Below are positions 46,075 to 57,726 of a DNA stretch of 64,000 bases, in pieces. The translations under genes and the position numbers were made by a program. A model generated the notes under the pieces. That model searched no databases. It worked only from the letters and a program-made list of their open reading frames with translations, and was not told the DNA's origin. Location: the NCBI RefSeq assembly GCF_004193775.1, contig NC_041010.1, positions 39,483,562-39,547,561 on the forward strand, written 5' to 3'. Each line of letters begins with the position of its first letter. The stretch's first letter is position 1. Source of the DNA: Glycine soja (lineage: Eukaryota; Streptophyta; Magnoliopsida; Fabales; Fabaceae).

Positions 46075-47075
46075 ATCAGTTTGCATGTGGTCTTTAGTTT
46101 TTTTTTTTTCTTATAAGATTTACATTTTCTTCTGTAATTGACATGACGCCAACTTGCCCAATCCTTTGTATCACATAATTGTTGTGATCCTGCTTTGCTT
46201 TCATTTTATCCGTATCTATGCTACCAGGTTCTTTGTAGTGATGAAACATTGTTCAGAATTGAGATGGGTTTTGACGACCACTAATTATATGGTTTACCAA
46301 TGTGAAGATTTTGTCTGAAATTTTGATTTACCAATACAATGAATATATTTCGTTCTGTTTAAAAGATGTACATTTATTCTGGTGCTTGTTTGTGTTATAA
46401 AATGTTCATGTTAGTCGTGCTACTGGATCGCGATTCTGTTTGGTTTATAAGGTAGTTTACCTTTGAAAAACAATCGATATACGTTCATTTGGCACCAATA
46501 TAACGAGATACTGTATATCTTAGTGAATTAAAGATCCAAGTTGGTCAAAATCCATGCCCAATTAGCAATAGTTTTTCTGTTCCTTTGTCCTTGGGACACA
46601 TTAATCCTTGAAGAAAAAAAAAATCACTCCCTAATAAGCTACTATTTTTTTTTTTTAACAAAAAAATCATCTCCCAGCTGGGTTCTATTGCACTCAACAT
46701 ATGTGCGCACACGATAAATTGCTTAGTTGATAATGACTTGAAATGACGAAAATAACTTGCCAAAGGTGAATCTAAGATTAGCCTTTTTATCAAATGTCCA
46801 TCTCAGCTTTTAGGTTGGCTTTATCCCAAAACTCATCACCTGTTCAAGTTCCAACTACTGCAGTCTGCCAGTATTTTCACACAAAAGCATAAGGCTTTGG
46901 CAAGGTTACTTATTCCCAGTGGGATAGAAAAGCTTCTGTCGGCGAGTCTTTAGAATAAATATGGAATAGATAAAATAATGTCGAAATGTTAAAACTCTTG
47001 TTTATCATCCATTGAATGTGGAATAGACGATTTGAACTAGTTCCGGAAGAATATTGGTAACCAACTTACATCTAA
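46075..47075. other. 3' flank of PP2A and intergenic region
   Basis: Probable PP2A 3' untranslated region for the first ~300 bases, then AT-rich sequence. A frame at 46545-46793 (minus) shows no recognisable features. Confidence 0.45.
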
Positions 47076-47520
47076 GAGTATGATTGGATAAAAGATTTTA
47101 ACTGAGGAAAGTAATTTATCAGAGAATTTAAATTTCTGTAATTTAGAATTCATTGTTTGAATGTTTTTTTATGAAAAATTTAAAATTTTGAAATTTTAAA
47201 ACATAATTTTAAACAATTAAAAATCTAGAATTTTACTTTCCTTCTAAAAGACAAAAAATTGAAATTCTCTTCTTAAATTATTTTTCAAGAAATATGAGAT
47301 TGTGGAACATAGATCGAGCCTGAACAGAGAGGAACACGTATAACTAACACACCAATCATATCTTTTCTTTTTTTTCACATTTTTTTCCACCCTCATAATT
47401 TTAACTTTTTTTTTTCCAAACATAAAATTTTAAAAATAAAAAGAATTTCAATTAAAGTATTTAAAATTCTTAGAATTTAAAATTTCTCAGAATTTTAAAT
47501 TCCTCCATCCAAACCCGCTC
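47076..47520. mobile_element. Harbinger-like non-autonomous element
   Basis: 445 bases; the left end GAGTATGATTGGATAAAAGATT is matched by the right end read inward, GAGCGGGTTTGGATGGAGGAATT. TAA flanks both sides (47073-47075, 47521-47523). The interior has GAATTTAAAATTTT-like inverted stretches also seen in the kinase-bearing element at 13760. It lies about 165 bases beyond the 3' end of the LDL1-type gene. Confidence 0.65.
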
Positions 47521-47685
47521 TAAATATTTTAGATTCATAATCATAAAGAAGAGAATACAGCAGAGCCAATTAAATTTGTTCACTATGGAACATCATTGGG
47601 AAAAATGGTCAGAAACTAATTGAATTTAACAGAAATGTGTTTAATACAGTTAACGGGGGAGGAAGGAGGTTCATTCCCCATGATG

Positions 47686-50058
47686 CTACTGCGAGTTTTC
47701 CTTCCCAGTCATAATAAGACCATTTTCCGCTTCATTAAAGTTGGGTCTAGACAGTTTTATGCTGGCAATAAGAGATTCAGCAGCACTACTTAAACCCTTC
47801 CTCCCAACCAAACTCACCCCGAAATTGCGGTTTAACATTCTCATCCTGTTCTCATCTCCCTCCAACTGACTCAACTCAATGACCCACTTCTTTGGAAGCA
47901 AGGCATAGAGATAAAGACTGCCAGAGTCCAACACAGCTCCTCCAATTTTAACCCTCAGTAATGAACTGGAATCAAGATCATTCAAATTTGGATCAAACAA
48001 GGCAGAGAAGCTCCCAAATGTCAGATCAGGTTTCACAAACAATTTGTTCAAATCATCATTCTCCTGGTTGACACTTTTTGATGTGTCAATAGGCATTGAA
48101 GACCTCCTCTTTGCCACTCTCAAAATGTTTGCGGCCTCTCTCATTCCACTGAGAAACGCCCCGTGCATAGTTGCAGGATACTGCTTGCTAGTCGCCTCTC
48201 CAGCAAAGAACACTGTCCCATCTCCAACACTCTCTGCAAGAATATCATAATCGTCTCCTGAAGATCCAACTGCAACATAAGAGTAAGATCCATACGCAAA
48301 GTGATCCTTCCCCCACCGAGTACACGCGGCCTGAACTGGATCCGGAACAACAATCCCCTTCGGATTAAAAATATTCTTCAGAATGTCCAACACCCTCTTC
48401 ACAGACTCCACTGGTGACATCATTTCAAACCTAATCGCAGCCTCCCCAGCAACAAGCGCAACCAGAAGCGGGCCCCCAGACACCGAGGAGTAGCTATAGA
48501 ACAGAAAAAACTCCCCTCTCATACTCAAATCCTCGGTCAAATGACCAAACGTGTCAATGTCCCCACCCCAGAAATTATAAGGAAACAATATTGCAACCTT
48601 GTTCAACAACCCAAACCCCAACCTATGAATAGCATCCTTCTTCCTCTGAGGAAGCTCCGGCACAAACTCAATATCTCCCTTCTTTAGCACCCCCAACGGC
48701 ACAGTACACAGCACCATGCCCCCCCTAAACTCCTGCCCACCAGCATAAACCAGCACCCCGTCACTCCCATACTTGACACACTCCACAGTCCTCCCATAGA
48801 AAATTGGCAAATCCTCGGCCAAAGCGCGAACAAATTTCTCATTCCCCCCAGGAATGAAGCAATGATCACCACCCATCTCATAGGGATCATCCTGATCCCA
48901 GTACGCCATTGACAAATTTGACATAAGCGTCGCATTCGCATACTCCAAATTCGCGAGGTGCCAATTCAGCAACATCCTCTCCTCCTTATCCTCAGCCACC
49001 ATATAAACCCTTCGGAAAGCCTCCAACGCCGTCCCCAAGGGCACGTCCACCGACTTCACCTCCTCGATCATCGCCTGCCTAAGCTTACAAACCCTCTCCA
49101 GCAGCTTGTTAAACGAAACCTCAACCCTAGAGTCAACCTCAGAGTCAACACTCCTCCCATCAGGCAAATAGAGAGGACAAATATCCCTAACCTTATGCAA
49201 AGGCAAACCCAATTGTCTAGCAAGAACCCCAAGAGGGTTCCCGTTTATTCCAGTGAGGACACTTCCACCGAAATCCGCTGCAGCCTCAACCCCATCACCA
49301 CTCATCTTCTTAGTCTTAACCCTCCCACCGGGTCGGGTCCTACCTTCCAAAATCACAACTTTAAACCCCATGAACACCAATTGTCTCGCCGCAACCAAAC
49401 CCGCGAACCCAGCACCGATCACAATCACCGTTCCTCGGTCGGACCCATCGAAAGGTTTCAGCTTTAGGGTTTGGATCTCCTGCGCGAGGCCGAAGTTAAT
49501 GTAACCGTGCTCCAGCAGGAACCGGTAAGCGGTTTCGACCAAACCCTTGTGCTCGGACCGGATCGACCGGAGGGCCCGGTCATGGGTTAACCAGACCGAA
49601 ACGTTGGAACGCCAACGCGCCAATATGTGGTTTCGGACGACGATGTAGTTGGATTGCTCGGAGCCTCCGACGGTGGAAACCACGTTCGCTTCGATCTCTT
49701 CTTCGGTTAAGGAATCCACGGGAAACCCTACCGAGATCGCGATTAGGGCTTCCACGTCACAGTCCTTGGCGACGTCGTTTCGGCGCGTGGATGGCCCGGT
49801 GGTGAGTTCCGTGAAGAATTTCTTGCGGCGGCGGCGTTTTCGAGGCGGAGGATTCGGGTCGGGTCGGGTTGTGGCGGAGTCCGGGGAGTCTGGAACGGCG
49901 GGCTCGGGTGTTGTTTGGGTGGGGAGGGAGGAGTCTGGGTCCTCGGAGGAGTTTTGGGGGGACATTGCGACGTCGTTTTCCGGTGAACCGGATTGCAGTG
50001 GTGGCGGTGGCTCCGCCACCGGAGGTGGTGGGGGGTTTGTGTTGGTGCTGTCACTCAT
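47686..50058 (-). CDS. LDL1: Lysine-specific histone demethylase, LSD1-like (LDL1 type), intronless, 790 aa
   Basis: Start chosen at 50058 (MSDSTNTNPPPPP), a Pro-rich N-terminus as in plant homologues; an upstream in-frame ATG at 50205 would add 49 unremarkable residues. Residues 73-80 are a basic nuclear signal (RKRRRRKK). A SWIRM domain covers about 101-200 (DVEALIAISVGFPVDSLTEEEI; LLEHGYINFG). The amine oxidase domain starts with the FAD-binding VIVIGAGFAGLVAARQL (211-227) and RPGGRVKT, and ends with VFFAGEATSKQYPATMHGAFLSGMREA. LSD1-type enzymes use FAD to remove methyl groups from histone H3 Lys4. In Arabidopsis LDL1 acts with LDL2 and FLD to repress FLC and promote flowering. Lack of introns and the conserved DMHGAF-like region agree with LDL1 rather than FLD. 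The frame is intact. Confidence 0.93.
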   Translation of the reverse strand: MSDSTNTNPPPPPVAEPPPPLQSGSPENDVAMSPQNSSEDPDSSLPTQTTPEPAVPDSPDSATTRPDPNPPPRKRRRRKKFFTELTTGPSTRRNDVAKDCDVEALIAISVGFPVDSLTEEEIEANVVSTVGGSEQSNYIVVRNHILARWRSNVSVWLTHDRALRSIRSEHKGLVETAYRFLLEHGYINFGLAQEIQTLKLKPFDGSDRGTVIVIGAGFAGLVAARQLVFMGFKVVILEGRTRPGGRVKTKKMSGDGVEAAADFGGSVLTGINGNPLGVLARQLGLPLHKVRDICPLYLPDGRSVDSEVDSRVEVSFNKLLERVCKLRQAMIEEVKSVDVPLGTALEAFRRVYMVAEDKEERMLLNWHLANLEYANATLMSNLSMAYWDQDDPYEMGGDHCFIPGGNEKFVRALAEDLPIFYGRTVECVKYGSDGVLVYAGGQEFRGGMVLCTVPLGVLKKGDIEFVPELPQRKKDAIHRLGFGLLNKVAILFPYNFWGGDIDTFGHLTEDLSMRGEFFLFYSYSSVSGGPLLVALVAGEAAIRFEMMSPVESVKRVLDILKNIFNPKGIVVPDPVQAACTRWGKDHFAYGSYSYVAVGSSGDDYDILAESVGDGTVFFAGEATSKQYPATMHGAFLSGMREAANILRVAKRRSSMPIDTSKSVNQENDDLNKLFVKPDLTFGSFSALFDPNLNDLDSSSLLRVKIGGAVLDSGSLYLYALLPKKWVIELSQLEGDENRMRMLNRNFGVSLVGRKGLSSAAESLIASIKLSRPNFNEAENGLIMTGKENSQ

Positions 50059-51437
50059 GGTTGCCGATCTTTCAATAATTTTGTTTTTGGATGATACAAG
50101 TATTAAATTTCTTTGACTGCCTGACCCGTATATGATTCTTTTGAATGATGACATATACAAATTCAAATCCTCCCATATATAACATCGATCCTGATTATAA
50201 GACATTATGGGCTAATTCACACATATTATAAAAGTTGATTAATATTAATTTTAAATTTGTTTATAATTATATTAATTTTAAATAATCGATCTAATAAAAA
50301 AATGAAAAAAAGAATATGATTTTTATATATTGGTAGTGTAAAAAAATCATATAATTAATTAAATTAGTTGTTTTTTGTTGGAGTTTGATACAAAGGAAAA
50401 AGAGTCTTTGAAAATAAAATAATAAAATATTTTAAGATAATTTCATTAAATAAAATAAAATAATTAAAATTTATTTATATTTAAAATCAAAGATACAATA
50501 GATATTTTTTTTGGTTTGTATTTGAGATTTGAGAGTACCAATTTAAAATATATTGCTTGAATTTATTAAGAGAAAATTGAGCATTAAATATTAGAATATC
50601 TTTTAATAAGTATTATCATCATCACTTTATAAAAATGCATTTTTTTTATATTAAATCTAGCTCTCATTAGTAATAGCTTCGTTAAAAAAAAAGAGAGGAA
50701 AGAATCAATGATCACACCCCACTAGAATTGACTTAACAATGAAAGATTAAAGTAATATATATGAGATCAGAATTTTAATTTCAGTGTGATTATTATAAAG
50801 AAGAAATCCAATAATCGCAACAAATAAAATAAAATTGAGAGCATCTTTAATGACAATTGAAAACTAGTCACATAAATATATGATATATCAATACCTTAAC
50901 CTAATCACCATTCTCATGAGGCATATATTAGGCAAAATTTCCTTAAGCATATACAACTAATGATACAATGGTGCAAAACCAACTCAAAGCAAATCACCCA
51001 AACTAAAAGTTTTTGTACTAGGAAATCGGTTCAGGGAAATATTTATATGAATAAAAAAACTATAAAAAAAGGAATATGAATAAAAAAAATATCTAACATC
51101 ATTATTCAGTCCTTGCCTTTTTATTATGCGTTCATCAATACAATTTTTGTTTTTTCCCTACTTTTTATATTTCAATTTATTAATTACATCTTGGATTAAG
51201 ATGGAATGCCCAGTCTAGTAAGTGGTCACAATTGAACTATTTTGATATACAAAACAAGTTAAATAAATCTTGATGCATAAAACTATCTTTGATGTCCATT
51301 AATCGTTCTTCTAAGTTCCCATATTTTGGCTGTAACTGTACATAGGTTGTTTTACTCGTCGATGGCATATTAGATTTAGCATGAAACCGATCAAAATAAT
51401 ACAAGGTATAAAATCTTATGAACACTTTCAAATTAAA
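50059..51437. other. Intergenic region upstream of LDL1
   Basis: The first ~150 bases are probably the LDL1 leader. The remainder is strongly AT-rich and contains no recognisable gene or repeat boundary, up to the 3' end of the aspartic protease gene (51438). Confidence 0.45.
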
Positions 51438-54400
51438 TTATAGCATGCTATCAGGGATGAAATTATTTTTCTTTCTCAATCTTCTGCTTGGCATGCCACA
51501 GTCTGCTCGCTTCCAACCAATTTTTTGCTTCACATTATCATATACAACCGAATATCCTCTCAATGAAATGTCTGCAAATGTCATAATCATTAATCAATGA
51601 GAGCATAAAAAATCACCAGTTGAGCAAAAGAGAGATAAAGACATAATGCATCGCTACACAGGGGTAGTTGAAATTTCACTGCTTACATAGCCTGAACAAG
51701 CATTTTTAATAATGTTAGATAATTTGGCCAGTGACAAGGTGCTACATGATAAGTTTGTAATTTTTGTATGATTGCAAGAACTGAGGAGAGGAAGGACCAA
51801 AAAATTATAATGCTAGTGGGATATTATAACACCAAGTGCCTATACACATATTTTAGCTAGTGTTTCAAGTTCAAGCAGCGGCGATCAAGAGTACAGTGAG
51901 TGGGGACAAAAAATTATAACAAAAGTATAGTTAAAATTTATAATATTGTCAAATTAAAATTTTAATTTTAAATCCTCCTAATAATTCTCTTAATTATTAA
52001 ACAAAGAAAGTGTTAAATGTTTTTATGCTTGCAATATAGTGAATACACCTACTTTTCATTATTTTATAGTTTTCTTTATGAAGTGTAAGTAATAAAGAGG
52101 GAGTTTTAAGAGAATATAGCTAGCAGAAGTTAGTAACAGATGAATCAAATCATTAAAGAAATTTCAGAACTGAAACAGCCCATGAACTAACTTATCATAA
52201 CTCTGATTACTATAATAAAGTGATAGAATCTGAATTTCAAAGGTGGCTCAATAAGTGGCACTACTTCTGATGCACATATGAGCTGACTAGTTGAGTTATT
52301 CATCATCAAACACACTAAAAACAAATGTATAAAGAATATTAGGCTAAGTGAAGTACTAGTGTGGGACACGTGATAAATTAGAGATGACAATAAATGAGAA
52401 GGTGAAAATTTCACAGATACTTCATCAGAAGGTTTGAATAAATAGACTATGGTGTCTATAACAATAGAGATACTAGAATTCCAAATCTAGGATATACGAA
52501 GGAGCTAGGGAAAGAAAATAACCCCCTATTTTCAATCCAATCATTGACGGTTATACCATTAAAAGGGAAAACAACAAATAAAATTATTATAAAAAAAAAA
52601 TAGAAAGCTTTCAGGTTTTCATTGAGAATGAGAGTACTACCTCCAAGTATAATTGAGGATCCATCATTTACATTACTACCGTCAAGGATTCCCAAGCACA
52701 CATGGCCTTTGTTCTGCAGCATAGCAGAGTTTATTAGAGGACATGACAATAACAAAATCAGTTGGAACAAAGAATTGTATTAGAAAGAGAGGATTACACT
52801 AATGATCAAGTAACCCTCGGGAGATATCTGAAACAATGTGGACAAAATCCACCACTTGCTTCCAAACCGAAGAGTTAAGGTCTTGAAGTAATCCTTGACA
52901 TCTTTGACAGATCTGCATGCATGTAACATGGATTTTAGAACAGCCTGCTCCATTGTGATTAGTCAAACAGATGCAATAAAATAATAGAGTTATTTTATTT
53001 CTCCAAACATAAGGTATTAAAGAAGATAATCGTCTTATTATGTTACTTGTTAGTTATTAAAGCCAATGTCATAAAAGGAAAACTAATTGCACCTTGAGTA
53101 AATTCTCTTACTTGATTGGGAAATTTGCTTGCCAGCAAATGGGTAAAGTAGTATCTGAATCATCTTGAACAAGGCCTAACCCAGAAACTTCATTAAGCTG
53201 CAACAATAGATACATAATTAATGAATTTGTGGTGTTCAAATTTCAATACCAGACCTGGATGAAAAATGTAGAAAATGGTTCCAGACGGATAAATGTAAAA
53301 ACTCACAGAAGCAACAAGATCCAAGTATGCCTCTTTTGGGAAATATGTATAAGAACTGCCACTATCAAAAACCATCTTTCCTACTTTGCTTTGGCCATCA
53401 AATCTGAGTTGCCGATTTCCATAATTTATTCCAAGAATCTCAGTTTGGTATAAATCCCTTGAGTAGATTAATACGCCACATGTAAGTTAAAGAAGAATCA
53501 GAACAAACCTCAGAATAACGAATACCAGGTGCTCCAAATGGAATGATAAAGCATGTCAGAAAAAAAATGAGACATAAAAAATATTAAAATAATGGAGGTT
53601 GTCAAATGAAAACAATATAAAATACAGTATCAATTTGGGTATAAATCTTGACATTCTCACTGTGAAACGTATCTTGCAGTTTCCCACAAGAAAAACACTC
53701 AATTCATAATTAACAGGGAAAGAAACACATTCTTAAGAAAATCATACTCACGTAGTTAAGGTATAGGCCATGGGTACCCAGTTCATACCCCAATATGGCA
53801 CAAAATCATCACCTAAGAACATGTATCCACCACCAGCTCCATCATTGCTAAGGCAATGACCAACAACATTCTTAATAAGCCCTTTACTCGCTAACTGGTA
53901 GGGTAGGCTGACTTTTGCCCTACTCAATCCCATGATTCCATCTGTTTTACCCAATGTATTCAAAAGTAAGCCTGCTTGATCATATCCACACCTTAAAACA
54001 AAAATATTGCATATAACATATCAGCACTATCTTAAAATAAAAAGATAGAGTTGCAAAAAGCAGATTCATACCCAAAAACAACATTTAGCTTGGTTTTGGA
54101 TCCATTAGTAGTTACAAGATGAAGTTCATCTCTAACAAGAACCCCCAAGGAAGAACTATGATCTGCATATTGAATTTCATAGTCACACTGTAGCAAACTT
54201 TCATCATGATGTCCATTCTTCTGATTTTTCTGAACATCCAAGCAGAGAGCGTCCACGGATGATACTACATTAGATCTTGTTGGCTTGTATAGGACATGTG
54301 CTCCCTGTATCAATTTTATCCTTTGAGTAAACACAGTTCTTCAATCTCAAAAATCCACAACAGCAAAATTTCATTAATTATAAAGTTAATATCCATAGTG

Positions 54401-55794
54401 CATATTGCTGAGAGGCATATTCTATCTTTCAGCTTACTTTTACACAGGAAATTCCACATGCATGTAACTGAGGTGGATTGATATTTGATAAATATAAAAA
54501 TAACTCAAATTACCTTCCCACAACTTATGCATGGAGCATCACACTGCATCCAAGTTAAATCACTCCCTGTATCCACATCAAGAAAATAACTTTTTGGAGG
54601 ATTTCCAACACGTAAAATAGTGAAATACAACCTGCAAGGAATAACAAATTGCTAAGCCATCACGGTGATACAATATGGGGAAATGGAGTTGCTACAATAC
54701 AAATCAGTAGCAGTTCCTAGCTTAATTACCGAAACTGTGTATCATTGTGAAATATGTTGCTGATGTGGCTGCAATTAGGACTGAAGCAAAACTTCTATAT
54801 TAATTATTGAGACCCGTTTCGATAAACTTTTCAAGAAATACTTAAAAAAATAATAATAAAATCAAATAAATTAAACTTATCTCAATGTTAAAATTAATGT
54901 ATGCATAGACCGGAGATATAAGGAAAAGGAGACGGGAAAGGTCCGTAAGACTAATTTGCTGCACTTTCTACGTATTTAGGAACTAATTTCATATTTTTTA
55001 TCTTTCTGGAATCAATTTGTTTCGAGGAGGAATTTGATTATTTATCATAATAAAATGAGAGAGTTATAAAAATTAAAGTGCATAAAGTGCCTAAATCCCT
55101 GATGAAAAAACAAAACATTTAAACTTTTCAATTATCTTTTTCCTCTTATGATTTAGCTGAACAACACATGGTTTAACTTCTAAAGCCAACAATCAAATCA
55201 GCAAAAGCAACGATTTTGATCATACCCATCTGGATAAACATTGCCACTGACTGGAAAAACGGATGAAGAGTCAACGGCCACAACTCCAGAACCATCACCA
55301 TCGTCTCTGTGTGTCAAAAACTTCTCTTTTTGAGAAAGCTTCCCCAGTTGGAGCTTCAAATCCTTCTGCCCCAAAACACCAAATTTCGGAAACAAAGGGA
55401 ACAGAAATGAAGTGGCTTTGTCATCATCATCGTCATCATTGTTGCGGCCACGTAGTTCCACAGTAGTGGTTGAAGAAACAGAGCCATAGAGAAAGAGAGC
55501 AAATAGAAGAATACCAAAGAATGAGAAAAGCTTCACTGGGGTGCTGTGGAAGAGTCTTCTGAATGAAAAACTAAGCTGAGGATTTGATGGGTAGGACTGA
55601 AGTGGAGGATCAGTGTTGTGTTGAGCATTAGGGTGTGTTGGTTGACTTTGGTGTTGGTGGGGTTGAATAGAAGGTTGAGGAGAAGGGTTAGAGAAAGTAA
55701 AAGCAGTGATGGTTTTGCCCAAAGAAGGGTTATCTGGGGGTGGAAGGGAGATTATAACAACTCCTTTGATCTGAGGAGATTCATCATCTTCCAT
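51438..55794 (-). CDS. APCB1: Membrane-anchored aspartic protease (A1 family, APCB1-like), nine exons, 572 aa
   Basis: Minus-strand exons in order: 55794-55226, 54631-54514, 54304-54072, 53991-53752, 53457-53307, 53197-53112, 52912-52798, 52713-52641, 51571-51438. All borders are GT-AG, phases agree, 572 codons plus stop. Residues 1-80 are Pro/Ser/Gln-rich and cytosolic, beginning MEDDESPQIKGVVIISLPPP. A membrane anchor is at about 88-107 (VKLFSFFGILLFALFLYGSV), then a lumenal linker. The catalytic lobes carry DVDTGSDLTWMQCDAPC and FDSGSSYTYF, the two Asp sites. The end is DISLRGYSVVYDNVKQKIGW followed by a basic tail. The layout, a cytosolic head plus anchor before a pepsin-like domain, resembles Arabidopsis APCB1, which cleaves BAG6 in immunity; orthology is inferred. 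Intron 8 is 1.07 kb, making the last exon easy to miss. An earlier in-frame ATG at 55896 is less likely as start. Confidence 0.9.
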
Positions 55795-57726
55795 CTCTTC
55801 TGTATCAGAAAATAAGAGCAAAAGAAGTAGTAGAGAGGGAAGAGATGAATAATGAGCAAATGAGCATGAATGAAGATTGTTTCCCAAGTCTACCAAAGTA
55901 GTCTTTAGTTTACTCTGTCATGTTATGAGACACGGTCAATGCTCGATACTCAATAGGATAGGATCCGATTCATTTATTCAACACTGAGAAGCTTCCAAGC
56001 AATAACCACCTTTAAAAAATGTTACCCGGACAATTGAACTGATAATATTTTCCTAGATTTAGATTATCTTTTTTAAATTATTATTTGATCTCTACGGTTG
56101 CAACAATCTCTTCTTTTAGTCCCTATTATTAATTATTAATTTTCAATGAACATATACATAGTTCAAATTAACAACATACACTCAATTTGTAGGAGAAGAC
56201 TGGATTTAATTTCCACATATAAATGAACTTGGAGTTACTAAAAAAATATTAATGTATTTTTTGACAATTAAAGTGCTATCAACCTAAGCAAAAATAACAC
56301 TACGATGAAAGAACCAAACACATTGATACTCTAGGCTACATTGGAATACAGACATTATATCAGATGGAATGGTGCAAATTAAGAAGACTCGTACATAAGA
56401 ATAATAAGTTTTTTTTGACAGATTTCATCACAGGTGGTTCCCTTAAATATTAAGCATGATCTGGATTTGCTAAAGATTGAAGATGGTTGAGCAAAATTTG
56501 ACGCCCTCGAGGATCAGTTCTTCAGAGTGAATATTTAAATGTGTCAAGGTGGAAATTAATAGTCGCTGTTGTGACACATTAAGTTATGTTAGTTTTCTGT
56601 TGTAATTAATTTTCTATTTCTCTCTTGCGAAGACAATTTTGTAATCCTTTTTGAGAGGTTCTTGGAAACTCGGTTGTAATTGGAGTAAAGGAAAATTGTG
56701 TGAAAACTCAGAATGCTGAGGGCCAGACATCAATTCTTCAATTGTTATTATTGACAATGAATAAGGTTGGACTTGAGTTGTGTTAGGCCCCATAGACATT
56801 AGCTTCTTTTGTCAAACTACATCATTAAATTCTTGTGTATGTGCTTCCTTCTTTTTTTATCATCTTTCTTTATTCCAGTTAGTATATAAAGTTATTGCTT
56901 TGATTTTGGTTAATTTTCAGATATTATGTATTATTGTTTCTAGTTACTTGAAGGTGATTTACTGCAACGCGTACCCTGTCCCAACTTACACAAACTATCT
57001 TATAGGAATCCTCACTAGTCCAAAAAAAAAAGTTGAATTATAAAGAAATCTTCTACAAAAAGTAGCAATTTAAATAAAGATAAGAAATTTGAAAGAACTG
57101 AAGCATCGACAATATGATAATCCAGAGAGAGATTTCTACCCTTTTAATTGCCAATCTCTTTTCATAGAAAAATTGTCTGGTTACCAACCTGATGTAAGCC
57201 TTACATTAGTCCCAACTGAAAACCAATTAAGTTACTATTATAGCATTTAACTTCAAGATTCGAAACAAGCTAGCTCAAAGCATCTTATTAAAAAATAAAT
57301 TGACCAAGACCTCTACTCCATTCATTTGGTTTCATTTATTTGAAACTTATAGAATTAAAAGTCTCTGTTGTGTAAAATTAAAAAAATGATTTAGTTATTA
57401 TGACTAAACAATAACTTGTGTCGGCTAAGGACGCATAACAAGACATCAATAATTAGTGTGATCTTTCGTCATGACATCAATGTAGTTTTGTAAGAAGACT
57501 AGTTTAAAGATCATCTCACTTAAGAGTTATTACTAACAAACAAAACTGAAAAAAAAAAGAAGAAACGATTGTCTTAATTGGAAAAGAACTACTGGTGAAC
57601 TTACAAAGGAACGGCGGAAAAAGGCGAAATTCCAAACTAACTAGAGTACTTAAGGTGATATAAGTTGAAATCATCATACAAACACTTTAATTTCTCAATT
57701 TTTTCCATCTAACTTTAATTATGATA
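55795..57726. other. Intergenic region between protease and P450 pseudogene
   Basis: Protease promoter to about 56100, then AT-rich sequence and the retrotransposon-like stretch listed separately. From 56800 to 57726 I see no gene. Confidence 0.4.
56440..56790 (+). mobile_element. Possible Copia-type LTR/3' end remnant
   Basis: GTCAAGGTGGAAATTAATAG near 56535 resembles the purine-rich tract before a Copia 3' LTR (AAGGTGGAAATT), and the next ~230 bases have LTR-like content. I could not identify a second LTR, coding domain or target duplication, so this is a weak call. Confidence 0.3.

Noticed and set aside
48958..50116. Several plus-strand frames of 80-170 codons
   Set aside because: All lie opposite the intact 790-codon LDL1 frame and look like shadows of it.
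50059..50205. N-terminal extension of LDL1 to an upstream ATG
   Set aside because: The added 49 residues lack the Pro-rich character of the family start, and MSDST is the better-supported start.
56614..56799. 61-codon minus-strand frame
   Set aside because: Falls in the retrotransposon-like stretch and resembles no protein I know.
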